NCBI RefSeq assembly: GCF_001698205.1
Contig: NZ_CP016591.1
Coordinates: 1,984,001 to 2,048,000 of the forward strand
Reading direction: 5' to 3'
DNA length: 64,000 bases
Source of the DNA: Tsuneonella dongtanensis
GTDB lineage: Bacteria; Pseudomonadota; Alphaproteobacteria; Sphingomonadales; Sphingomonadaceae
This document shows, in pieces, positions 53,772 through 61,216 of the stretch. Within the stretch, counting starts at the first letter, position 1; every line of letters begins with the position of its first letter. The translations under genes were made by a program, and so were the position numbers. The notes beneath the pieces are model-generated. The model worked only from the letters and a program-made list of their open reading frames with translations, was not told where the DNA came from and ran no database searches.

Positions 53772-54590
53772 TTACTCGCCTTCGAGCGACCTCCAATCAT
53801 CCTCCCCCGCATCAAACGGCTCCAGTGCCTCCACCGGGTCGCCGAAGCCGTTGATGTCCATGCAGTCGCCGACGGGGGCCCAGTCCTTGTCCGGGGGCAT
53901 GATCACGAAGTCGGTGAGCGGGTCGTCCTCTGGCTTTCCCTCTTCCTCGCGCCGGTGCCAGGCGGCGAGTTCGGACAGCTTGGCCTGCATCGCCTCGATC
54001 TCGGGCAGGGTCATCGCGACGGGATCGAAGTGTTCGATCATCGCGGCGTTGATGTCGTCCTTCTCGGCCTGCGAAGGTACCGGCATCGTTATCGACATGG
54101 GATTGCCGCTCAGCCGGTCCGCACCCGGGTCGAAGTAGCTGGCGGAGAGGCGGCGGCCGTCGCTCCCGCGCATGTTCATCCTGAGGCAGAACATCAGCAG
54201 CCGGTCGTTCTTCACGCGGCGGAAGCCTTTCAGCTTGCCGCCGACGAACACGGGGGAGAGCTGGCCGTTGAGCGCGCGTTCGAACGCCTCGTCCTTCAGC
54301 CGCTGGACTCCGAAATCCAGTGCCGCTTCCCACGCGCGGCGGAACCCCTCGCTGCCGCGCTGGCGGCGGAGGTAATAGGCGCCCTCGGGGCTCATGTTGA
54401 CGTGCATCGCGGCGCGCTTGACGCTGCCGGTGTCGGCCAGCGCCCCGATGAAGGCGCGCTGGCGCTCGGGCGTCCACCCGTCGTGGCGGAACTTGCGGGG
54501 GACGGGCTCGAAGGTGGGGAGGTGGTGGCCGGCGGCCTCCATCTCGGCAAGCGGGGTGCGCGTCTCGCGCGGGTCTTTCTTGCGGGTCAT
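53772..54590 (-). CDS. HTH-containing hypothetical protein
   Basis: This 272-residue protein has an N-terminal helix-turn-helix-like stretch WTPERQRAFIGALADTGSVKRAAMHVNMSPEGAYYLRRQ (about residues 39-77), then a helical basic region, then an acidic Gly/Asp-rich tail. Similar proteins are common and unnamed in Sphingomonadales, to my knowledge; DNA binding is inferred. ATG 54590 follows AGGAGAAG. The codons return to high G/C, unlike the island just upstream. Confidence 0.7.
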   Translation of the reverse strand: MTRKKDPRETRTPLAEMEAAGHHLPTFEPVPRKFRHDGWTPERQRAFIGALADTGSVKRAAMHVNMSPEGAYYLRRQRGSEGFRRAWEAALDFGVQRLKDEAFERALNGQLSPVFVGGKLKGFRRVKNDRLLMFCLRMNMRGSDGRRLSASYFDPGADRLSGNPMSITMPVPSQAEKDDINAAMIEHFDPVAMTLPEIEAMQAKLSELAAWHRREEEGKPEDDPLTDFVIMPPDKDWAPVGDCMDINGFGDPVEALEPFDAGEDDWRSLEGE

Positions 54591-54696
54591 GCGGGGCTTC
54601 TCCTGTCGGTCGGGCAAACCGGACAGGGTGAAGCAGATTCGGGCCGTGTAGGAAAATGCGGGCGAGGGTGCTCCGGCCGGGGGGCCTCGCGGCGCC

Positions 54697-54858
54697 CTAG
54701 AAGGTCATCCCGTCCTTCGCCTCGGTCAGGGTGCCCGACAGCGCGTTGCCAGCGCCCGCCATCGCCGCGACCGCCACGATGGCGATCAGCGCTATGATCA
54801 GGCCGTACTCGATGGCCGTGGCGCCGCTCTCGTCGCGAATCAAACGGTGCAGGATCAT
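54697..54858 (-). CDS. Flp family type IVb pilin
   Basis: This 53-residue pilin precursor has a short positively charged leader (MILHRLIRDESG), the prepilin peptidase site G|ATAIEYG with the essential Glu, and a single hydrophobic helix (LIIALIAIVAVAAMAGAG). Flp pilins form tight-adherence (Tad) fibres. No tad/cpa export genes are in the window. A second pilin gene lies 108 bases upstream on the same strand. Confidence 0.9.
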   Translation of the reverse strand: MILHRLIRDESGATAIEYGLIIALIAIVAVAAMAGAGNALSGTLTEAKDGMTF

Positions 54859-54966
54859 CCCGTCGCTTCCCCTGTTTTCCTGGTGGAGCGAGGGTGAAGC
54901 AGGGCGGTTTCGCACGGGTATGCGAAAATCCCTAACGGCGCGGCAAGGATGCCGGCGGCGCGAGCG

Positions 54967-55131
54967 TCAGCTGGCGTTCTCGTAGGCGGCCTCGACCGTC
55001 TCGAACTGCGCGTTCGAGCGCTGGCCGAGCGCGAACATCGCCCCGATCGCCGCGACCGATATCAGCGCGGCGATGACCGAATATTCGATCGCGGAGGCAC
55101 CTGCGGTGTCCTTCAGGATTCGGCGCAGCAT
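54967..55131 (-). CDS. Second Flp-type pilin, 54 residues
   Basis: This short gene reads MLRRILKDTAG, processing site G|ASAIEYS, then a hydrophobic helix VIAALISVAAIGAMFALG and a polar end FETVEAAYENAS. It has a GGGAAGAGG-like ribosome binding site upstream of ATG 55131. It is only 54 codons and easily missed; a longer overlapping open frame on the same strand is its shadow. The two pilins share about the first 20 residues in pattern but differ after the helix, so they may be major and minor subunits. Confidence 0.88.
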   Translation of the reverse strand: MLRRILKDTAGASAIEYSVIAALISVAAIGAMFALGQRSNAQFETVEAAYENAS

Positions 55132-55274
55132 GGTAAAATCCTCTTCCCTTGTGGTTCAAGCGTTTAGCGGCGATTGGTTCGCAAGCCGTTAACCAACGCG
55201 CGCGCGATTACCCGGGGGAGGAGCGCGCCAACTTCACTTTGCGTTCACGCAAGTGCCGGTTATAGGCGCCGGTC

Positions 55275-56075
55275 ATGCAGACCCGCACGCGCCCCTCCGC
55301 CAAGCTCGTCCTCGCAACCCTCGCGCTCGGCGCGTCGCTCGCCATTACGGGCTGTGCGGGCAGGGCCGGTCCGAAGGACACCGCCTATGTCGCGCGGGAC
55401 GTGGAATCGCTCTACGCCGCGGCCAAGGCCCGGCTCGACCGCGGCCAGCCCAAGATCGCCGCCGCGCTGTTCGACGAGGTGGAGCGCCAGCACCCCTATT
55501 CGCCCTGGGCGCGCCGGGCGCAGCTGATGAGCGCGTTCAGCTATTACGTCGCGGCCGACTACACCAAGGCGGTGGAGAGCGCGCAGCGCTTCCTGTCGAT
55601 CCACCCGGGCAATCGCGACGCGCCCTATGCCTATTACCTGATCGCGATCAGCTATTACGAGCAGATCAGCGACGTGACCCGCGACCAGAAGGTAACCGAG
55701 CAGACCCGCACCGCGCTGCAGGAGCTGATCCGCCGTTACCCCGCGACCGAATATGCGAGCGATGCCCAGCTCAAGCTCGACCTGGTGAACGACCACCTCG
55801 CGGGCAAGGAGATGGAGATCGGCCGATATTACCAGCGCAGCGGCAACTGGCTCGCATCGCAGATCCGCTTCCAGAATGTGGTCGACAACTTCCAGACTAC
55901 CAGCCACGCACCCGAGGCGCTCTATCGCCTGGTCGAAAGCAGTCTGGCGCTCGGCGTGCCCGAGGAAGCGGTGAAGAACGCCGCCGTGCTCGGAGCGAAC
56001 TACCCCGGCAACGAATGGTACGAAAAGGCCTACGCGCTGGTGCAGAAACGCGCGCCCGGCGCTTCCGCGAGCTGA
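55275..56075 (+). CDS. bamD: Outer membrane protein assembly factor BamD
   Basis: This 266-residue lipoprotein of the BAM complex, which inserts beta-barrels into the outer membrane, has lipobox ITGC with Cys27. TPR-like helical repeats follow: YAAAKARLDRGQPKIAAALFDEVERQHPYSPWARRAQLM, and the family block YAYYLIAISYYEQISDVTRDQ. Length and the YSPWA motif are standard. The usual recN neighbour is not downstream here. Confidence 0.96.
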   Translation: MQTRTRPSAKLVLATLALGASLAITGCAGRAGPKDTAYVARDVESLYAAAKARLDRGQPKIAAALFDEVERQHPYSPWARRAQLMSAFSYYVAADYTKAVESAQRFLSIHPGNRDAPYAYYLIAISYYEQISDVTRDQKVTEQTRTALQELIRRYPATEYASDAQLKLDLVNDHLAGKEMEIGRYYQRSGNWLASQIRFQNVVDNFQTTSHAPEALYRLVESSLALGVPEEAVKNAAVLGANYPGNEWYEKAYALVQKRAPGASAS

Positions 56076-56197
56076 TCGCGAGCCGGAAAACCGGCGAAAA
56101 TCAGGAAAAATATCATCTTCCCATAAGGAATCGATGGGCGCGCCGCACGGCCGGCTGAGCGCACGTTCGAACTGGTTTCACACCAGGGCGAACCACA

Positions 56198-56542
56198 ATG
56201 CATTTCATGTATCTTGCATCCGGCGCGAGCGCCGCATTCCTCGTCATCGGTAGCGGGGTGTCGGCCCAGACGGTCGATATTACCGGACAGAACGTCGTCG
56301 TCGACCAGCTGACGCCTCCGGGCGGTCGCTTCGTGCCGACTTACTTCAACACGGTAGCCTACGGGCCCGGAACGCCGCCCGCGTCGGATTGGCCGGCGAG
56401 TTATGACGGTGTGGAAAGGGCCGCGGCTGACCACCGCGACCCGATCCCTGGGAAGGGCAGTCAGCTGCGGCGAAAGTCGGGCTGGCTGCCCGACAGGCGC
56501 CAGTATTTCTCCAGCCCGCTTGCTTTTAGCAGAGCCTGGTAA
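56198..56542 (+). CDS. Putative secreted protein, possibly truncated
   Basis: This 114-residue frame has a good signal peptide (LASGASAAFLVIGSGVSA) and a plausible mature start (TVDITGQNVVVDQLTPPGGRFVPTYFN). The last 30 residues become basic and odd, and overlap the convergent regulator gene by 82 bases. This suggests a truncated or frameshifted small exported protein. I do not recognise a family. Confidence 0.4.
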   Translation: MHFMYLASGASAAFLVIGSGVSAQTVDITGQNVVVDQLTPPGGRFVPTYFNTVAYGPGTPPASDWPASYDGVERAAADHRDPIPGKGSQLRRKSGWLPDRRQYFSSPLAFSRAW

Positions 56543-57918
56543 CGGCTGTCGTTGCGCAGGGGTGCGAAGGCTGGCCGGAAAAGGAATACTGTCGCGACTT
56601 GCAGGGCGATCGTCTTCGATTGCGCCGCCACGGCGAACAGACGTGACAGGCTGTCGAATGCGTCGTCGGCGAAACCCATCGCGACAAGCGTCGGCGCATG
56701 GCGCTGGGCGGAGATGAGGTCGCGCGTGATCTCGGCGGTTATCCGCATCCGCGCATTAGCGAGGGCGGCCTGATCGCCCTTCTGGATCGCCAGCGCCAGT
56801 GCGGCGCGTTGCTCACCGACTTCGGCGGGAATGTAATCCGGCCGGGCGCGCGGGTCGCGGGCGAGGGCGATCGCCTCGTCGTAGCGGCCGAGCTCCAGCA
56901 GGAGAGCGAACCGCTGGTTCCAGAGATAGCCGTGTGCGGGCCACCGCCTCGTGGCTTCCTCGAACGTGGCATCGGCCTGCAGCAGGTCTCCCGACATGGC
57001 ATGGCCGATGGCCACGTTGCCCCAACCGATCGGCAACATCGGATCTATCTCGATCGATCGCTGCGCGAATTGGCGCGAATCCCGCAGGCGGCCGACGTCA
57101 CGCAGGAACATCGCGCGTCGGGCATGGGCGTACCAATAGTCCGGGTGACGATCGAGCAAACCGGTCGTCGCCGCGTCGAAGCGGGCATAGTTGCCGAATG
57201 CCGGTTCGGAGAACGACAGGGCTGCGTCCGCGTCGGGCTGGTCGGGATCGAGGGCGAGGCTGCGACGCGCGGCGCTGATCATCTGCTCGCGTACGGACGT
57301 CCGGTCGCGGTTGCTGAAGCCCGAAAAGGTCAGGAGGTGGGCCAGCGCGAGCGCGCCCCACGAATCCGCGTCGTCGGGGTCGATGGACACGGCCTGCTTG
57401 TAGAACGCGACCGCCTGCTCGCTCGTCCCGGGTTCGCCGGTGAGCTGGATGAGGTGGGCCCGTTCGGCAAGCGCGACCACTCGCGGGTCGCGGGGCGATC
57501 CGAGTATCGCTTCCCGATTGAACCAGGCCGCGACGCTGCCGAGCGCTAGAACCCCACCGGCCCCGCCGAGGATCGCGATCCTGCGGGAAAGGCCCAGCGT
57601 CTCGACACTGCCGCCCGGCGACAGCGCCGGTTCGTCCGTCACGAGGCGAAAGCCGACCTTCTTGATCGTCTCGAGGCGGACCGCTTCACCGACCACTTCC
57701 GCCAGCCCCTGGCGCAAGAGCGAGATGGCCCGGTTGATCGCGTCGTCACCAACGATACGACCGTCCCAGCACAGGGCGATTAGGTTGTCGCGTGAGAGGA
57801 CCTGGCCCGGATTTCGCGCAAAGGCGACGAGGACCTGCATGACCCGCGGTTCGAGCAGAACCTCTTTTCCATCGGCCGCTATGGTCCTCATGGGCGGGTT
57901 GATGGTCAGCGGACCCAC
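56461..57918 (-). CDS. Winged-helix regulator with TM segment and TPR repeats (CadC-like)
   Basis: This 485-residue protein has an OmpR-type winged-helix domain (about 10-95: LLEPRVMQVLVAFARNPGQVLSRDNLI...RLETIKKVGFRL). A hydrophobic helix follows at about 113-132 (AILGGAGGVLALGSVAAWF), then TPR-like repeats (QAVSIDPDDADSWGALALA, SIEIDPMLPIGWGNVAIG). This matches the ToxR/CadC-type layout of a membrane-tethered transcription factor with a periplasmic TPR sensor. The target is unknown. The only upstream start in frame is GTG 57918. Confidence 0.85.
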   Translation of the reverse strand: MGPLTINPPMRTIAADGKEVLLEPRVMQVLVAFARNPGQVLSRDNLIALCWDGRIVGDDAINRAISLLRQGLAEVVGEAVRLETIKKVGFRLVTDEPALSPGGSVETLGLSRRIAILGGAGGVLALGSVAAWFNREAILGSPRDPRVVALAERAHLIQLTGEPGTSEQAVAFYKQAVSIDPDDADSWGALALAHLLTFSGFSNRDRTSVREQMISAARRSLALDPDQPDADAALSFSEPAFGNYARFDAATTGLLDRHPDYWYAHARRAMFLRDVGRLRDSRQFAQRSIEIDPMLPIGWGNVAIGHAMSGDLLQADATFEEATRRWPAHGYLWNQRFALLLELGRYDEAIALARDPRARPDYIPAEVGEQRAALALAIQKGDQAALANARMRITAEITRDLISAQRHAPTLVAMGFADDAFDSLSRLFAVAAQSKTIALQVATVFLFRPAFAPLRNDSRYQALLKASGLEKYWRLSGSQPDFRRS

Positions 57919-58577
57919 GACGATCTGAGGAAGCCGCGAAAGGTCGGTCGGAGGCGCTTCGCTGATTGTCGGCCGCTCGAGATTGATGGGACACCTGCCA
58001 GGCAGTGGATTGCTTACGGATGGCTTCGCGCCGCTCGCACCCTGGCGGTTATCGGACCGGCCCGGGCGCCCATGCCCAATAAAGCCGCCCGACGTCGGTG
58101 GGAAGGGGGCGGGTCGAGGCCCCGGGTGCTCTTCCGGACAGCGGCGACGAACTTTTTTGTGTCGGCTGCGGTAACTTCAAATAAACCCTCGTGAGAAAGG
58201 TTCGCCTGGCGGGGGATAAGACTTTTCGCGGGCCATTCTCGCATCCCGAAGGTGGGGACGGGTCGAGCGGCATCCCGCGGGCCGCTTCTTCGAGAACGCG
58301 CCGCTGCAACCGCAAATGCATCAATTGCCTCGAAAACGTTGTTGGCTGGGGATAGTGCCTGTCGACAAGAGTCGAGGTCACTCGACCCTGCTGGCGTTGT
58401 CGAACAGGCCCGGCGGAACCCTGAACGCGTTAACCATCGCGCCGCCCGCAAATGCCCGTAACCGCGCCAATTCTCCGCGTTAACCGGCAATCAGGGTTAC
58501 GATTTCTTTTCGATTTGGTCCGATAGCGATGTTTCGAAAACTTCGACGTCGGGAAGATCTAATGCTGCTGGTGCGCA
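57919..58577. other. 659-base region without a supported gene
   Basis: Frames here are antisense-like, arginine-rich and without ribosome binding sites. Visible elements are two GCGTTAACC motifs near 58427 and 58475 (the first GTTAACCAT, CtrA half-site-like), a small stem GTCGAG-GTCA-CTCGAC near 58372, and GGCAGG/CCTGCC runs near 57990. The promoter of the CHASE2-EAL gene should be in the right half. Confidence 0.6.
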
Positions 58578-60923
58578 ATGCCTGACATGACCGCCCCAAT
58601 GGACAGCGTGGCTGTGCCGCAGCCGCGGTGGCCGTGGTCGCGCGCGTCGGATGGCAAGCGGCTTTCGGGCGATCGTCCGGGACTGTCGCGAAGGAAGATC
58701 GCCGCGTGGGCGATACTCATCGGTCTTATCGCCGGCTTTTTCGACCTGCCTTTGCCGATCGAGGACACCGCGCGCGCGATAAGGTCGGCGGTGCGCATGC
58801 ATGCGGCGGACCAGAGCGTCGTCGTCGTGACGGTCGACGATCGGTCGCTCAACGAACTCAGCGTCAATGACCCCCTCCGCAGCGACGATGCCCGCTTCCT
58901 CGACCGATTGTTCGAGCTGGGCGCCCGGCGCGTGTTCTTCGACCGAGCATACGCCGACCTGACTGTCGAGAGCGAGGATCGGCAATTCCGCGACGCACTC
59001 GATCGGCACAAGCCCCATGTTTATCTCGGCGCGATGGCCGACTTTCGTCAAGTCGACGGTCGCACGGTTTCGATTGTCCCCCACCCCTATTTCCGGCCGC
59101 ACGCGAGCGTCGTGTCGCTCTATGGTCTGGAAGGCCCCCTCGGACTGTCGACGAAATTTCCCGGCCAGTCGCGCGTGCACGGCGCAATCTATCCGTCGCT
59201 CTCCGTCGCGCTGGCCGGCGTACAACCCTTTGCGGGCAAGTACCGGGTCGACTTTTCGATCGACCACGCGACTGTGCCGATCGTCAGCTACATCGACGTT
59301 CTGAAGGGGAGAGCCGGGCGTTCGGACTTCGCGGGGCGCGACGTCGTCGTCGCCCCGTCGAGCCGCGTGACCCAGGATTATCACCCCGTGCCCTACCGTG
59401 CCCCGGCGCCCGGAGCGGTGCTCCACGTGCTGGGGGCGGAAACCCTGCGCAACGGGATCCCGCGGGACTTGTCATGGTATCCCGCGTTCGTCCTCGCTGC
59501 GCTGGTGGTGATGTGGCAGGTTTCGCGCGTACGCCCGTCGCGCAGGATCATGCTGTCGACCGTGGCAATTCTCGCCGCCGGCCCGCTCGCGCTGGATGCC
59601 CGGAACGTGAATGTCGACGTGGTGCCTGCGCTGATGATCATCGGCATCGCCTGGTTCCGCCTGCACCGGCTTGCCGAGGCGACCTATCGCGGGACGACCG
59701 GCCTGATCCGCATCGACACGCTGCACGCGGGCGGTACGGCGCCCGAAATGGACGTGATCGCGCTCAAGATCCGCAACTTCGGCACGATCAGCGCAAACCT
59801 GACGCCCGAGGACATCGACGAACTGCTCATCAAGGCGCGCGCGATGCTGCGGGCGACCGAGCGCAACGACCAGTTCGCGTTCGACAAGGACACGTTCGTG
59901 TGGCTGCGCCCGCGCGCCCCGATCTCGGAGCTGGAGAATCACGTCCTGGGGCTCCACGCGCTGTTCCGGACCAGCATCACCATCGGGTCGCAGAAACCGG
60001 ACGTCGCATCGTCGATCGGGATCGACACCATCCACGACGGGTCGCTGCGCGAGCGGACCGAGAACGCCATTCAATGTGCCGAGGATGCCGCGCATCTCAA
60101 TAAAATCTACCTGATCAGCGAGCCGGTGCTGGCCGCCGATCGGGCCTGGCGCCTGCAGATCCTTTCCGAACTGGAAGAAGCCCTGGCGACAGATCATGTA
60201 GAGGTCGTCTTCCAACCGAAGGTCTCGCTCGTTAACGAGGCGATCGTCGGCGCCGAGGCGCTGATGCGCTGGACGCATCCGGAACGTGGCCCGATCGACC
60301 CCTCGATGGTCATCGCGAGCGCCGAGGAACACAACCGCGTCGAAATGATCACGCGCTTCGTGCTTGAGCGCGCGATGCGCGACGCGCGTCAGGCCGTGGC
60401 GATCGATCCCGCCTTCAAGGTGGCCGTCAACATTTCCGCGCTGGACTTGCGCGACCCGCGCTTCGTCATCGGGCTGGAGAGCATCATCCAGGCCAACCGC
60501 TTCCCAGTCGCCAACCTCGTGCTCGAAATCACCGAGACCGCGCCCATCGAGAACGATGCCACGGTCACCGCCAATCTCGCCAAACTCAAGAAGCTGGGCG
60601 TGCGCCTGTCGGTGGATGATTTCGGCATCGGCCACGCCTCGCTGCACTACCTTCGCCAAATCCCGGCCGACGAGGTCAAGATCGACCGAAGCTTCGTAAC
60701 AGGTATCGAGACTTCCACAGAAGACCGCGCTCTTGTTCGCACCGCGATCGACATGATTCATTCGCTGGGACGAACAGCGGTCGCCGAAGGCGTCGAAAAC
60801 AAGGCGACGGTCGATATGCTTCGGGTAATGGGCTGCGATGTTGCGCAGGGTTACTTCTACTACCGTCCGATTACGATGGAGACACTTGTTTCACGGCTGC
60901 AGGACGGCGCGATGGCCGCTTAA
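58578..60923 (+). CDS. CHASE2-type sensor phosphodiesterase (degenerate GGDEF plus EAL)
   Basis: This 781-residue protein has an N-terminal TM helix (about 42-58) and a CHASE2-like periplasmic domain (about 75-305). Further TM helices (about 305-365) come next, then a GGDEF-like domain and EAL. At the place of GGDEF it has D436-K-D-T-F440, so cyclase activity is unlikely. The EAL set is intact: E560-A-L, EITETAP, DDFGIG, KIDRSFV, AEGVE. It is therefore a probable c-di-GMP phosphodiesterase under an extracytoplasmic signal. Starts at 58587 or 58599 are alternatives. Confidence 0.88.
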   Translation: MPDMTAPMDSVAVPQPRWPWSRASDGKRLSGDRPGLSRRKIAAWAILIGLIAGFFDLPLPIEDTARAIRSAVRMHAADQSVVVVTVDDRSLNELSVNDPLRSDDARFLDRLFELGARRVFFDRAYADLTVESEDRQFRDALDRHKPHVYLGAMADFRQVDGRTVSIVPHPYFRPHASVVSLYGLEGPLGLSTKFPGQSRVHGAIYPSLSVALAGVQPFAGKYRVDFSIDHATVPIVSYIDVLKGRAGRSDFAGRDVVVAPSSRVTQDYHPVPYRAPAPGAVLHVLGAETLRNGIPRDLSWYPAFVLAALVVMWQVSRVRPSRRIMLSTVAILAAGPLALDARNVNVDVVPALMIIGIAWFRLHRLAEATYRGTTGLIRIDTLHAGGTAPEMDVIALKIRNFGTISANLTPEDIDELLIKARAMLRATERNDQFAFDKDTFVWLRPRAPISELENHVLGLHALFRTSITIGSQKPDVASSIGIDTIHDGSLRERTENAIQCAEDAAHLNKIYLISEPVLAADRAWRLQILSELEEALATDHVEVVFQPKVSLVNEAIVGAEALMRWTHPERGPIDPSMVIASAEEHNRVEMITRFVLERAMRDARQAVAIDPAFKVAVNISALDLRDPRFVIGLESIIQANRFPVANLVLEITETAPIENDATVTANLAKLKKLGVRLSVDDFGIGHASLHYLRQIPADEVKIDRSFVTGIETSTEDRALVRTAIDMIHSLGRTAVAEGVENKATVDMLRVMGCDVAQGYFYYRPITMETLVSRLQDGAMAA

Positions 60924-60991
60924 CACTTGCAAAACGTTTACGACCTGTTAACCATGCCTGTTAGCACATCCCGTGCGAAACAGGAGGTCGT

Positions 60992-61036
60992 ATGTCGTTC
61001 TGGGAATGGTTCGAGAACTGCTTCGGCGGACGCTGA
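60992..61036 (+). CDS. Candidate 14-residue microprotein (MSFWEWFENCFGGR)
   Basis: A 14-codon frame with a near-perfect Shine-Dalgarno (CAGGAGG, 5-6 bases before ATG 60992) is followed 16 bases after its stop by a strong rho-independent terminator. Upstream lie TTAA motifs at about 60920 and 60948, and TTGCAA could serve as a -35 box. It is a free-standing transcription unit, not a leader, as no gene follows on this strand. The peptide is amphipathic (Trp, Phe, one Cys). Family unknown. Confidence 0.55.
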   Translation: MSFWEWFENCFGGR

Positions 61037-61052
61037 ACGCACGAAAATGTTG

Positions 61053-61079
61053 AAAAGCCCCGGTTATTCCGGGGCTTTT
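61053..61079 (+). terminator. Rho-independent terminator after the micro-gene
   Basis: AAAAGCCCCGG and CCGGGGCTTTT form an 11-bp stem with loop TTATT, ending in a run of five T. The A-run on the left makes it usable in reverse too, so it can also stop mfd transcription coming from the other side. Confidence 0.85.
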
Positions 61080-61216
61080 TGATTCCCGGCCCGGGTGTTT
61101 CGGGCTGGAGCAAGTCGGTCGCAAACCCTTGCGAATCACGGTTAAGAATCCCCGAATCGGCAGGCGATTCGCGGCAGGTTTTTGGCTGTCCAAGGCAGAT
61201 TCCGGCCGCAGTAGGC

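Noticed and set aside
53766-54797. 343-codon plus-strand frame opposite the HTH protein
   Set aside because: The minus-strand gene has a good ribosome binding site and ordered HTH-like start; the plus frame is a shadow.
58014-58490. 158-codon minus-strand frame in the gene-free gap
   Set aside because: No ribosome binding site, no domain, arginine-rich random look; a gene cannot be supported.
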